Positions 43,471 to 56,145 of a stretch of DNA of 64,000 nucleotides are shown piece by piece. Numbering within the stretch: position 1 is the first letter of the stretch; each line of letters starts with the position of its first letter. A model generated the notes under the pieces. It did no database searches and was not told where the DNA came from. It was given only the letters and a program-made list of their open reading frames with translations. Origin of the DNA: Lasiosphaeria ovina (lineage: Eukaryota > Ascomycota > Sordariomycetes > Sordariales > Lasiosphaeriaceae); the NCBI GenBank assembly GCA_033439765.1, contig JAULSN010000002.1:4836001-4900000 (forward strand), written 5' to 3'. A program made the translations under genes and the position numbers.

Positions 43471-44675
43471 ACCACCGCAGCACTGGAGAGAGTGCTAACT
43501 TGCGCGCGTTTTACAGCCCAAATACGGCCGTACCCGAAAAGTCCTTCAGCCTGGCGGCCGATGCTAGATAATCTTGCCGCCAGCCCATACCTTGGACGGA
43601 GGTTGAGGATGGGATTGGCCGAGGGTCAAGGAGCGGGAGGGGGACGGCTTTGTATCCTCCTCGTCTCCTATATATTAATGTTGTCTTAACGCTTGAATTT
43701 ACGCTGGGGCCAATCTTGCACCATAGAGGGACGGGGGGGAGAGGTATTTCTTTTATTAATTTTCCCTGTCGGTTCTAGTACATTAAGGTTGGGGAAAGTC
43801 AGTTCTTTGGGGGGTTCTTTTGTTATATCTTTATCCTTTTTCAATGGCGCACACTGCATGGTTTACCTTGATCTTACAGCCTACAGGTACACGGCACAAT
43901 ATCATGAATACCGTAGTATCGTTGCTTCCAGATGGATCATTGAGAAGTGTGCGAAATTTGTTTGGTGACCGGGAGTGGACGGCCGTGGCCACTGGCTGTG
44001 TTTGCTACGTGAATGTCGACATGAAAGGAGAAAAGGGGATGGGCAAGAAGTATTTTGCACAATCTACCAGCGTTAAAGAAAAGCATCCGACTCAGATCTG
44101 AGACTGGTCCGTAGCATGGTGAGTTTGACATCACTGGAGTTGTCTGTGGACCTCATCACAATCTCCTGGGTCGTCGTCTTCATATTCGCCTTCCCGGAGG
44201 GGTTGGCTTGCTTATAAGAAATAAGACGGGTCAGTCTGACGACTCTCGTGTTTCTTCTCGGTGGATACCTCCCTTTTCTCCCCTACCTCTACTCTTTAAG
44301 CCGAGTTGGATAGGATGGGATAGGATGGGATGGGATGGGATAGGAGGGGAGGGTTACTGGATGACTGTGCGTGTGGGAGGGAGGCTGAGACACCGTATAT
44401 ATACATATACAAAACAGGCGGAACCTGTCTTCTATTTCGTGTGTGAAATAGTCTCTCGCGGTGTAAGGGCGTGTCATCTGACCGGGCTTGTTACGGATAC
44501 GAAAGTTTAGGCAGGCATGGGCTCGTTACGACGGCCCCCGGGAGAGTGATGTGGTTTACATGCATATAAACATATACAAAACGGTTGATAGGCTAGACAG
44601 GCTATCTATTTACGCTCTGGGTGTATACGCCGGGATCTACAGGTAAGGCATGTACGTAGATAGGCAGGCACGGAC
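43471..44675. other. Intergenic between convergent GMT and RCE1 genes
   Basis: The 1.2 kb carry a GGGATAGGATG-type microsatellite at 44309-44358. No gene is supported. Confidence 0.5.
44309..44358 (+). repeat. GGGAT/GGATA microsatellite
   Basis: Repeated GGATAGGATG and GGGAT units occur over about 50 bp in intergenic DNA. They are not telomeric TTAGGG. Confidence 0.75.
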
Positions 44676-45935
44676 TCAGGTCGAGGTAAACGCCAAGTCC
44701 GAGACCAAGGCATTGGGGCTCTCCGTCAGGGCCCATATGTTCTTCCACCACGCCGTAGCGCCGGCGACGAGCAGTACATAGTACGCGGCCGTCCAGAGCC
44801 ATACGGCGCTGGTAGACGGGCGCTGCTCGTCGTGGCGGCGGCGGAGCGGAGCCGGGTCGTCGTCGGGTACCTGTGGCTGCACGCGGCCCCATAGGCGCGG
44901 CAGGCCCATACAGTTACAGAAGGCGTGGACGGCGCAGACGGCGGGCAGGGAGCCGGTGCGCACGAACAAGAAGGTGGCGTAGGCGCCGAACAGCGTCGTG
45001 AAGCTGAGCTGGAAGACGGAGCGCAGCACGGCGGCGGCCACGGGCACCTGCGGTTGGGTGAGGCGGAACTCGTAGAAGTGGTGCACGTGGGCCAGCCCGA
45101 ACAGCACGGGCGACAGGAAGATGGTCTGCCGCACGGGCGTGCGCGCCACGAGCATCAGCGGCACCGACGCCGCGCGGAAGAGGACCTCCTCGGTGACGGG
45201 GCCCTGGCTGTTGTGTTAGCTTTGTCTTGCAGCGTTTCGTTATTTTTTTGCTTTTCGGAACAAACAGTAGATGAAAAGGGGGGAAAGGGGGGGATGACAT
45301 ACAGCGACAATGTTGCGCCATGTCATCCAGTCCTCCCACAGGGCCAGGACGGGCTCGAGGCGCAGCCACTCGCGCCAGCCGACATCGACGACGAAGTAGG
45401 CGAACAGCGGGCCGGCGAAGAGCAGGGCGGTCAGCAGGACGGCGCGGGCCGTGTCGGCCAGGGCGGGCGGCCACAGGCCCATGAGATGCAGGGCGTCGGC
45501 GGGAGAGGCGTCGGCGCCGCGGGTGAGCACGGCCAGCGTGGCGGCGCAGCACAGCAGACATGAGATGCTCACGGAGCGGATGCGGGCCCGGATCACCGAG
45601 GGCGCATCGCGCGAGAGCGTCGGCGACGGCCGCGTGGTGGGCGACGCGTAGAAGGGCAGGAAGTAGACGAGCGCGTAGACGACGACCAGCACCGACGCCG
45701 CGGCCGTGCTGATGGGCGGCGGGGCTGGCGGCTCGTCTGCGAGTGGCTACTTGTCAGCTGGTGGAAGTGGTGATAGTGAGAGCAGTAGGGATGGCCATGG
45801 TGTTGATCAAGGTGGGCGGCACGGGGTGGGCGGCATGCGGCCCGGCCCAGGGCTACAGCGAGGGAGGGAGCGGGATAGCCTACCCTCATGGTACCACGGG
45901 TTGAGTTTCCGCATCACGTCCCCAAGGGCCGGCAT
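44676..45935 (-). CDS. RCE1: CAAX prenyl protease 2 (RCE1, type II CPBP protease)
   Basis: Three exons on the minus strand (45935-45884, 45736-45303, 45203-44676) predict 337 aa. RCE1 is an ER integral membrane protease that removes the AAX tripeptide from farnesylated or geranylgeranylated proteins such as Ras and a-factor. Catalytic elements are GPVTEEVLFR (Glu167, Glu168), FGLAHVHHF (His201) and HAFCNCMG (His255, Asn259), in the usual order. At least six hydrophobic segments surround them. The 99-nt second intron ends in CCAG right before GGC of GPVTEE. An AG four bases earlier would break frame, so the later one is used. The first exon gives MPALGDVMRKLNPWYHE. The start codon is less certain than the rest. 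Confidence 0.93.
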
Positions 45936-48900
45936 GCTGCAGCCAAGGTAGGCACCTCAAGGTTTATGTGAGGTGACGTGTCTGTTGGTGACGGGCCCTG
46001 TCCTGTCTAGACTATAAGTCTAGAATTTAGATGGTAAATAAAAACAAATCGGATTCCCGACGGTGGCCTGGTCGGGCCCGTTGTCGGCAAGTTTCCGGCC
46101 TGGGGGCAGGTGGCTTGTGGTTGATTGGCGCCCGAGAGAGACGGGAAGCCTGGAGGATCGGGTCTTGTTTCGATTGCCGTGTGCCCGTTGCCCGTCGAGA
46201 CTCGAGAGCCGCCCGCAGTCAGTGATGTCCCGTCCGTTCTCCACACGGCCGCTCCGGCGAGGCCCCAAGAGCTGAACTGGGGTTGGACTTGGATGTGATG
46301 TGGGGGCGATAATCGATACCCGTTTCCGAATCGGGATCCGACCTGAAACCACACGCTATCAAGAAAGACCCGCTCGCAGTTCTGTCGGGTCGGGACTCAG
46401 TGCAAGTTCGTTCTCTGTATCAGCGCAATCGATGCGTTGCTTGCCTTATGTTTTGCTTCCTTTGTTCTTCATTGCAAGCAAAGTTGCTTTTTGGCTGCGG
46501 GACAATGACAATGCCCACTGCTGGTCTGGCCTCTTTCTCTTCTTGTCATTCTCGTTTGTCTATCTTTACGTCTTAATGAATTTTGAGGGTCCCTCAGTCC
46601 AGAATTTAGCCTCAGGCCAGGCAGGATACACCCCACCATCCATTCCGATGCTTCAAGTTGGCGGCTTCCTTTGTCGAGTTTGCTACCTTCCGGACTGCCA
46701 GCTGAGAGGCGGAGTTTGAAATTCCTCTGCATTCCCGTGCATCTACTCTATTGATGGCGAAGCCATCAGCTATCCGTCGACTCGCGCCTAGACTGCATTC
46801 TGTCCGGACTCAGAGGCACGGCTTGCAGCGAAGAAATAACACAAGGCATGACTGGGCATATTAACACACATTAACACGAAATGCACGCGAATCAAGAGGC
46901 TCCCACGACGCGCTGCCAGTAGACTGCATGACGGTTTAATTTGAGCCCCGCCCGCCTACTTAGCGCGAACCCCTACCATGGAAGTATGTACTTCGTACCA
47001 ACTGACCTGACCAAACAAGCCTCTGCTTTTCTTTATCCCAGTCGGGTCGCTTCTGAGGTGCTTCTGGGCTGCTTCTGCTTCTGTCCCGGACTGCCCGCCG
47101 CCACTGGACCGGCTGCGATCGTCTTCCGTTGAATCTGCATAGGGACGACCACGCAGAAGGGAGAGTGGCAATGAAGTCGCTGCTCTGCTCGCCGGCCCAG
47201 CGAGACGCCTGCGGCTGACAGCAGCCAGCATGAGCATATGCACCGCAGGAATCCGTACGGGCATTTCTGTCAAGTCAATACCCTTTGCGCCTGGCCTGCA
47301 TTCGTCGGCATGGCATGTCACAAAGCTGTGTGTTTCGACGCACTTGACGCCACTGCAAACTTCTCGCCTGCCAAGCGTCTGCCAGGCGCCATGTTACAGC
47401 GGGAATCAACGCCCGCGAATGCTTTTCTGGCCGCTGCAGAATCTCTGGAGTGGACAGCGACCTTCTTCTGGGGGCGTCCGGTCTACTGCTGCCGACTTCT
47501 GTGCTGCTGTGGCTCTGTCGCTTCCCCGCGACTGTCCAGAATCGGGGTTGCCCTCTGCAACCCAGGTCGTACTTGTACAGATAGATACATGCCTTACAGA
47601 TCCTAGACTGGAGGTTGTATAATGTCTTCTGCAACCTGTCGGAGCTATTGCTTTTGCTATTGCATCGGAACGCTTGGCCAATGAGCTGGAAACCGATGTC
47701 CAGGTAATTGGCCACTTCATTATTAGTCTTCAACGCGAGGGGCCAAGCAACGTCCCGGACTCAGTCCGGGTCCGGGCCGTAGGCTAGCCCCAGGCGTTGA
47801 TGGACTTGTGGAGAGAGGACACATCAGTGGCTGGAACGGCAAGCCTCAGGAGACAACCTGAAGACAGCGGCCGGCGCTGGCGGAGGCGAGTGAATTAAGC
47901 GTATTTCCAGCGCACCTGACTGAGGTGCAGCAGCCACTGCAGGGAAGGACGATCGTGCCTCGAACCTGCCTATCAAGATCCAACTGGCGTCCTGGATTGT
48001 AGTTGACGCGAAATTAAACTCAGCCTTGCGTCAAACTTTGCAGCGGTCTAGCATGCTTTTGGCTGTCGAACAGAGCGGTGTCGACAAGAGCCTTTCCCTT
48101 TCAGGGTCTCTTTTCTCGTGGGCTGGTATCCACTGGGTACCGCAACTCCTGAGGAGTGCAGAGCAAGTGCAGCCAAAACAGGCGCTGGGCTCGTGGCCAA
48201 TGGCTGGGCTGCTCCATTGATGGATCGCGATCGCGTCGACATGGAGAAGAATATTCTTTCGAGGCCCGCCACGAGCGCCGTCTGCCCCTTCTCCCCTTTT
48301 TTTCTCTCCTTACTAAGTAGTCCTCAACTCCAGCCAGCCAAACGCAACGAGCTCGTTGTGTGGTCTGGGCCGGTTGCAGCGTGCCAAGGTACCTACAGGT
48401 GCAAATTGGAGACTGGAAACCTGGAACTTGGAAGGCGCCTGGCTGTCTGTTAATCGACAGCTCCGCTACACTACTACTGCGCTGTCGACACCCCAACTCC
48501 CAAGACCGGCCGCTGCCCAGGGCTGGTGGTAACGTTATTCGGATAGCATTGCCACGTATTGGACAACCCCCGGCGCCAGCGACCCCGAAGCAGCTTCCCC
48601 CTGGCCCTTCGCCGTCCCGATCCAGACACCTCCTGTCGTGCTCAGCTATATGCCCGACTAATATTCGGCCTGGTCCTGGACATCCTCGTCGTCTTCATCT
48701 TTCCCCTCTCCTCACTCTCTCTATCGTTTAATCTGTGTGCGACCTTGCCTTATCTTCTCTTCCTTGCACTCGCTCGCCTTTCCTCTCAAGGTTCTCCGCC
48801 TGAGGTGGCTACTATATTACTAGTCGATATCTTTAATATTTTGTGCCTTTTCGTCCCCCCTCCCCCTCTCAGCCCTGGGACCATTTCGAATCCACCTGTT

Positions 48901-49195
48901 CCACCAGGGGAGAACCCAGCAACTCCGGATCGCATCGACAGCGGCAGTCGACAACATCGAACGAGCGGGCGACGGCGCTCTACTAATAGCTACGGGTAGG
49001 CACCGCGCTCCTCGCAGTCGACACGACCGACACTGACTGCGCTGGCGCGGCGTGCGACAACACTCGCGCTCGCTCGGCCTCTTTCTCGCTCGACATAGTA
49101 GGACGCATGAAGTGGACATGGAACGCACCTGATCGCCCAGATTTTGACGTGCGAGCTGGCTGCCCGGGATCTACCGCCTCCCGGCCCAGAGAGCC
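45936..49195. other. Intergenic, divergent RCE1 / serine-rich gene
   Basis: The 3.3 kb have no recognisable gene. Short frames (up to about 150 codons) occur on both strands. The last 600 bp are CT-rich, with TTTCCCCTCTCCTCACTCTC-like tracts around 48700-48730, as in leaders of other genes here. Confidence 0.5.
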
Positions 49196-52100
49196 ATGTC
49201 GGCGCCACCAAATCCCAATCGACATGGCCGAGGAACACCGCTCAGCGAGAGGACGCAGTCGCACAACAACACGCTCGCCATCCGCATCGTCCCGTACACG
49301 CCGCCCCGGCTCGACTCCGATGGGCCCACGCCGAGTCAGGCGTCTTCGCGCCCCAGTGCAGGCGAGCCGTGGTCTGGCGGCGGCTATACTTATGATGGGC
49401 ATGGGCAAGGAGGCGGCTTTGCGGGAGAGGCCAGGAGAGGAGGCTGGCGTGGGGATTCTGTTGAGGGTTATGCTAGCGGACCGGGGTCCGCATTGTCGTC
49501 ACCTTCAGCCTCGGCCCTCTCATTGGCCGGAGCCAAGGACCCAAGGGTTTCAGGCTCGAAACTCGCTACCAGCCCTTCAGACTCGGGCTCCCGCACCGCA
49601 GCCGCAGCAGTTGCCCCTGCTCTGAGGTCACCGTCCGAAAGCTCGACTCATGGGGCTCAGGGCCCTGGCGTCAATGCATCATCATCGTCGCTCCACGGCT
49701 CCCGCCATGGCGAGTCATCCTCGCCAGTGCCATTGTCCCCTGGGGCTGCACCCGCCCACGTCCCACGGCCCCTGTCGAGACGCGCGAACTTGGTTGCCGT
49801 CCACTCAGACAAGACCTTCTCTCTCGTCCGCCTCCGGCCGCAGTCCGACGTTTCTGGCAGCCTCGGCAGCCTCGGGTCCCCCCCGTTGTCGTATTCTTCG
49901 AGAACGTCGAGCTCGCATGATCACCCGTCGATTAGTGCCTGGAGCGACGACCGTGCCAGCTCCCCATTGACGGGCATCAGCGCCACTGGCCCGGACTACA
50001 GGCTTTCTGAGCTCCCGCCCTTGACCCCGTCCCCTGGCTCCTCAACCACGCACTTAGTCGAGGATCCTATAGCCGAGGATCCTATAGCTGAATCGCCCTG
50101 GAACTACCGCATGATTGGTGGCTTGCGGAAAGTGCCAAAGACGCCCGACCTCAAGCACAGGAAACCGTTACACACCACAGCGCCCTCTGCGCCCGAAACG
50201 CCTCTCGCTCCACTACCTGAAGTCACCGTTTACAGAGATGACGAACCAACGCCCTCGCGAACTGTAGTGCCCAAGGCCTCGTTTGCCTCTGCGGAGTCTG
50301 GTCAAACAGTTTCCACCTCGTCCGAGACAACAAACTACAAGGTCTTCGGGCCCAGCTCCTCACCCCAGCACTCGAGCGACAGCCTCCCGCTTCCGTCGTC
50401 GAGTCACTCCAACTACGAGCTGCTGGGCGAGTCGTCGCCGGCAGCCCCCGCCGCCTTCGGCAGCAGCCCGCCAGCGAGCTCCTACAGTGACGACAACTAC
50501 GTCGTGCACGGCGATCCATCCCCGTCGCCGTCCTCGCTGGTCGCTGTGCCCCGGAAGCCGCGTCCTACATACTCGCAGGAAAGCCTTTTAGTCCCGCCCC
50601 TGAGGCCAGCCAAGAAGAAGTCGTATGAGAAGATAGGGTACTACAAGCAGCGGTCCCGTGAGAACCTCCGTGCCCGCGCTGGGTCCCTCCAATCTCTCAA
50701 GAGCATCTCGTCTATCATCACCACCCAGGACCCGTCGCAAGCCTTCTTTACGGCGCCGGTGCTGATCAATTTCGGGGCCTCTGTGTCCCGGCCTGGAAGA
50801 TCACGAGACGCCGACGCGCCACCGGCCCAGCAATATCCATGGTCAACCCCGCAGACACCAGGATCCTCGACGAGCCTCAACACCGCTCCGAGCGCCATCG
50901 CCCAGCGGCCTCCCGTTCAGATGATACAAGCACACCCTCACCAGTGGAGCTCCCAACTGTCGACGGTGGTGTCCGAGAGCGAGGGCGAAGGTGACAGTGA
51001 GGTCGGCCCGACGCGGTCCGTGTCGCCCGAGACATCTAGTGGCAACGGACACCGGCGGCGCAGCAGCAATGGCTGGGCAAGCTCCCTACACAGCCGACAG
51101 ATGCAGAGCATTTCGTCTTCTCTGGCTGCGCAGCTTGAGGAAGCCGCCTCCGGCAGCGACTCGATCGACCGGCCACAGCCCACATACGCGAGGCCCGGGC
51201 CGTCACAACTCCTGACGGTGCGGGACCAGGACGAGCATGGCGATGGGCTGGCCGATTTGCAGCAGCAACCGTCGAGGTCTGGCCTCTCGGCGTTCTTTTC
51301 GAGCAGCAACAGCTCCAGTCGAAACTTGCATTCCAGTTCGAGCTCGCGGGCCAACAGCCTAACTGGGTCAATCCCAGCCTGGGCAAAGTAAGTACAATTG
51401 CGCAAACGCGAGTTCAACGAGTGTGAGGCGCTGACTTTTAAAACAGGGTTTACTACGGTTCAGGCGAGCGCCGTTTCCTCAGCGCTCCGTCAATATCGTC
51501 CCCGTCCGAGGCTGGGGACAGCCGTCCGGGCAGCTCGGCGTTTCAGAGTAGTGATTCACCAAACACAGACCACTTCCCCCTGCCAATTCGCAACTCGCGC
51601 CGTCGTGCCCGGGAAGTGCGACAGAACCAGGAGCAGCGTCCATTTTCAGACTCGGGCTCGATGGAAATCGGCCCTGCGCCGTCGGGCCAGGACTACAACG
51701 TGTTCCGATCTCTGAAGCGGAAGACATCCAGCATCTGGTCTCCCCACCTCAGGATGGACCGCCGAGCGACCCGGTACAGCGTATGGGATCCGCCGAGCGT
51801 GACTTGGTCAGCCGATACCGGCATTCTAGGCAAGAGGAACGCCCAGGTGTTGTTGTTTACTTTGGGCTTCATTTTTCCTTTTGGTGAGCCACAATTTCGT
51901 CTCATGGGCATCGGCCAGGTGTTATGTCGAGTTGAATGCTAACAGATAACCAGCCTGGATAATTGCGGCCCTCTTACCACTACCGCCTAACCCCAAGTTT
52001 GAAATGCTCGAGGAGGGCGACAACAGCAACAGCCGGTTCCGACGAGCGCAGGGTGAGTTTGCGTACCAGGCCCAAATTATCGACGGCGCGAGGTACGAGA

Positions 52101-52225
52101 GCGCCCGCTGGTGGCGCAATCTCAACCGCATGATGTCCATCTTGGGCCTTCTCATCATTGGCGCTATTATTGCCCTTGTGGTGGTTGGGGCGAAGCAAGG
52201 CTGGATTATCCGGACCTCGAAATGA
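49196..52225 (+). CDS. Serine-rich protein with two C-terminal membrane segments
   Basis: Three exons (49196-51387, 51447-51883, 51954-52225) predict 966 aa. Both introns (59 and 70 nt) restore phase, and the second splits the first membrane helix. The first 730 residues are dominated by Ser, Pro, Gly and Thr, with repeated patterns of NYxxxGxxSPxxS type (TNYKVFGPSSSP, SNYELLGESSPA, DNYVVHGDPSPS). The C-terminal 170 residues are better ordered: WSADTGILGKRNAQVLLFTL begins the first hydrophobic helix, which ends before PLPPNPKFE. After a charged segment with RYESARWWRNLNRMMS comes a second helix, ILGLLIIGAIIALVVVGA. This fits a membrane-anchored protein with a long disordered region, common in Pezizomycotina and annotated only as serine-rich protein. 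Location and role are unknown. Confidence 0.85.
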
Positions 52226-53984
52226 CGCCATTTCTTATCTCATCACCATTTCCTTCATCTACCGACACAGTGGGACCACGCTTCCACCTTTCCTATCATT
52301 CAGATTACGACTTATTACGATATACTTCTACGATGAGACTCCTTGACGCCTGACGGTTTATTCTCCCCCAAAAGCTTTCCATCTTTAGATATACGAGCCC
52401 GGCAGCTTTTAACCCCCCGAACGAGCTGCCGGTCGAGGCCACACACGCCTTTGACACTTGCCCACATTTCGGTTCATCCGACCAACATACGCAATCTTTG
52501 CAATGTCTTGTTTCCTTTCCCTCCATTTCTGAGAAGAGGAACTGTTTATTGGAAACCTTTGAGCCTATGCTCTGTACCACCACCGTCACCCACGTATCAA
52601 CGACATACGGTTACGCCGCTTAGACGCCGCGCCATAGATTATAAAGGCAGAGACGGGATGACAGCCGGATATTGGCCGACTGTCGACGACGAGAGATGGA
52701 TCAAACGAAAGGACCCAAGACGAATGACAGCAAAAGATACCCCTGTTGCTATTGGAGTCGGGTTTGTTTCGTTGCTTCAACTCGCTTACTGCACGTCCCT
52801 TTTTCTCTGCCAGCTTCGACAATATCACTTTTCGTGTATCAACAAATTGCCACTTGCTTCGATATAAGCGAGGCATTCTTATTTTTTTCCGTCTTAATTC
52901 TTTTCATCATTTGACACCCATTCAAGTGTGTATTGCCACCACAGCTTCCACGGATGAACTTGCCACCGCCGGTCCGCTTGTTTCAAATGCGGTCGGTGTG
53001 TGAAAGTCATTACTTATTCTCCATGTCATTTCAAATCTACCTCTGCCGCATGTATATAAAGGTCCCCGCGGGCTTTTGCGGGCATCCATCTTACTCGATG
53101 CACACATCATTTTCTTCATCTTCATCATCTTCATCTCATATATACCTACTACGTACATGTTATACGAGGGGCAGTGTCTACGGATTAATACCTCCCCAAC
53201 GAAACGAGTAATGCAGCACAGCACGCACGGCTAAATCTAGAATTAAAGGTTCTACCTTGGCTTGTGGGACGCGCTGGAATAATGTATCTATATATTCTAT
53301 TTATTTACGCTTAGTTTTAACGTAATGCCAAAAACAGATTAAACAAATCACACTGTAGCCTACTCTACGAGTGACTTCCACAAGTTGGGTCTATCACCAA
53401 AGTGAAAATGACTTATATTCTGGCCATGCATGCACACACTAAAATGTCACTTGAGAGAGATGTATGGTCTAATGGTGCTTTGTCTAATATATTATTGGAC
53501 GGGGATAGGGTCGAATACCTTCGGTAACGATATACTTTCTTTCAGTGTCAGTACGGAATGGTGATGTGATGAAATACCTAATCTTTCCTATTTAGATGAT
53601 AAGGCCACTTAAGGTATGCGTCTACAGTCGCTTCGGAAAAAAAGGGGCGAAAACCAAAGCAAGGCAGAAAAATAAATAAATAAAACAATGGATATTGCAA
53701 AATCGAGCCCTAATGACATGCAAGTGCGCACGCACGCAATGCCATTCCATGCCACCAACTCACGCGTGCCTGTGCTCCATGCTCCATGCTCCATGCTTAC
53801 CGAGCTAAGAATATGACTTCACTTGACTTGGGTATACGTATCAAAAATGGGATAGCCAACCCTACTGCTCTATCCTCGTTACCCGTCTACCCCCAATGGT
53901 TGAGCCTGCCTGCTTGTCGAGTCCTCCCAACTTTGCAGACAGATATATCAAAATAAACTCAACTTCCACTTCCACGTCTGCCTA
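52226..53984. other. Intergenic between convergent serine-rich and ALE1 genes
   Basis: The 1.76 kb are moderately AT-rich, most strongly at 53220-53600. A (TCATCT)n-like tract lies at about 53105-53140. No gene is supported. Confidence 0.5.
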
Positions 53985-56145
53985 CTAGGCGGCCTTTTTC
54001 AAAGCATCCGCCTTGACCTTGCGTGCATCGACCTCGGCCCTGATCTCGCTCAGGGCCTCGTCGAAATCAAGCTGCAGGTCCGACGACATGCCGAGAATGG
54101 GCTCGCGCGAGACGGCCGACGACAGGCTGTCGGAGCTGAGGGTCCTGTGCATGCCGTCCGCGTCCGCGGCAGCAGCAGGGGGTGCCAGCGTCTTCTGGCC
54201 CTTGGCGACTGCTGGGGCGGCGGCGGCGGACTTGGCCGGCTGCTGCTGCTGCTGCTGCTGCGGGGCGACGCCGGCGCGGGCCGCGCGCTGCTCGAGCATG
54301 CGGCGGAGGTGCGGCTTCGCGGGCGAGGCGAAGAAGGCCATGCTGGCAAAGGTGCCGACGACGGCGTAAAAGTAGACGCGCGCCCAGGCCTGGAGGGAGC
54401 CCGAGAAGCTGAGGACAAGGAACGGCGTCGTGGTGAAGGAGAAGGTCAGCTGCGTGGTGACCCACGAGAGGACATCGTAGTACTTCTTGCTCGGCAGGGG
54501 CGCTTGCGTCTTAGGGTCGAGGAAGAAGGGGCGGCAGTAGCGGCGGATGTCTATAAGGCGTTTCGTGTCAGCTGACATTTCTCATAAAGCTTGCCGGGAA
54601 AGGGGGGCATGAAAAAAACGTACTCTTGGCTACCGTCTGGATCAGGCTAGCCAGGACAAACGACATGTAGTAGCCGGGGTAGAAGCCGTGCCAAAAGGCG
54701 CTCGTGGTAAAGGTGGCGAGCGTCGCGCGGAAGCCAGGCTTCTTGCCGCGCGGCGTGACGCGCAGGTAGACGTAGTTCCGCAGCCAGCTGTTCGTGTTGA
54801 TGTTCCAGCCCCCGAGGTAGGCGCGCGTGTTCTGTGCCAGCTCCACCTCCCAGGGGCTGATGTTCCGGAGCCGGTCCCATAACACCTTGCCAGTCGCAGG
54901 GTCGACGCCGTTGTATCCCAGACCGGTCAGGACGCAGGCGCCTTCGGTCATGGTCCACACGCCGTAGTACTTGGCACGAGCCGTCAGGGGTATCATGTAC
55001 ATGATCAGCAGGCGCCGCACAAAACCGTGCTCGAGGAAACGCTGCTCGGACAGCACCTCTGGGTAAAATGTCGGGGACAGCTTGAGGAAGACGACGAGCC
55101 ATACGGCCCCGGTCAGCAGCTTGACCATGGCGGGGGTGCCACTCCGCGGAATCCTGCGCTTGCGCCGTGTGGGCGGTTTCTTGGACGGATCCACGGTTAC
55201 GGGCACATCGAACATGGTCGTGTCCAGCCAGCGGCGGTACTCGGCAAAGTCGAAGGCGGGACCGGCCATCAGGCTGGGGAAGAAGAAGACGTATCCGGCA
55301 AAGTCCAGCAGGGCTGGGAGCTCAGGCAGCCGCCGGTCTTTCTGAAAGTCGGACAGCTCAGCCTCGGGCAGCGCCCCGTCGGCCACGTTCCAGCAGAATG
55401 CGCTGAGCTTCATGACCAGTACCATCTGGGCACCCGTGATGTCGACCGAGTGCGGGTCATTGGCTGCCTGTCGCGCAATATGGTTGACGCTCATGTGGCA
55501 CATCAAGAAAACGAAGCCGACCCATGGCATATATGGCGAACCACGCAGGAACTTGGCGATAGCGTAGGATCCCAGCGACGAGATTAATATCGTCCGCAAC
55601 CCATCCCAAAGGTCGAAGAGGCCGACAAGGTAGAATATGGAAACGCTGTAGTTGGGCGGCACTCTACGTTAGCTTGGATGCTTCTAGTCTATCCCCAAGG
55701 GACAGCATGATGCAGGCCAATATCCTGCGGCCTGTTGGCCCCTCTTTCGATACCGGAAATGACCAACGCACCTGAGGATAAAGAGGTTCTTCTGCTCGGG
55801 CCGTGTATCGGGCACTCGTTTTAGGACGCCGGCGAGAGGGTACGAGAGGAGGAAGGAGAACAGGAGCTTGACTGGACGAGAAGAGACGCAGTATGTATTA
55901 GCCCAAGCACTCGATAAATCGCTCGAAGGGAGTCGTCCCCAGCAGATAGTGCTGGACGGGGGGGAAGGAACGCACGTTCATCGGGGCCGGTCCCGATCTT
56001 GTTTGCCAGGTAGGCGAAAGCTGCCAACGGAGCCGAGGTCAGTCAGGTCAGGTCAAGTCAGGACAGCGCGCGCATGTATCGGCGCCGATGCCGGCCGGCT
56101 TCAGGACGGGGGGATTGCCATACGAGCGTTTATGTAGGGTAGCAT
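53985..56145 (-). CDS. ALE1: Lysophospholipid acyltransferase, MBOAT family (ALE1/LPT1)
   Basis: Five exons on the minus strand (56145-56124, 56020-55976, 55871-55772, 55663-54624, 54550-53985) predict 590 aa. The first exon is only 22 nt and codes MLPYINA; the second gives PFAYLANKIGTGPDE; the third LKLLFSFLLSYPLAGVLKR and NLFIL. Phase is kept at every junction, and the joined sequence reads as in other fungal ALE1 proteins. The large exon includes VSIFYLVGLFDLWDG, FPSLMAGPAFDFAEYRRW, YLGGWNINTNSWLRNYVYLR and the catalytic FWHGFYPGYY with His381. The protein is an ER multispan enzyme that re-acylates lysophospholipids in the Lands cycle. The C-terminal cytosolic tail has a poly-Gln run of seven (CAG repeat near 54241-54262) and is variable. 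Confidence 0.94.

Noticed and set aside
54568..55662. ALE1 as two separate genes (53985-54578 and 54568-55662).
   Set aside because: A GTACGT donor at 54623 and an ATAG acceptor at 54551 join QTVAK to NIRRYCRPFF in phase, the normal MBOAT sequence.
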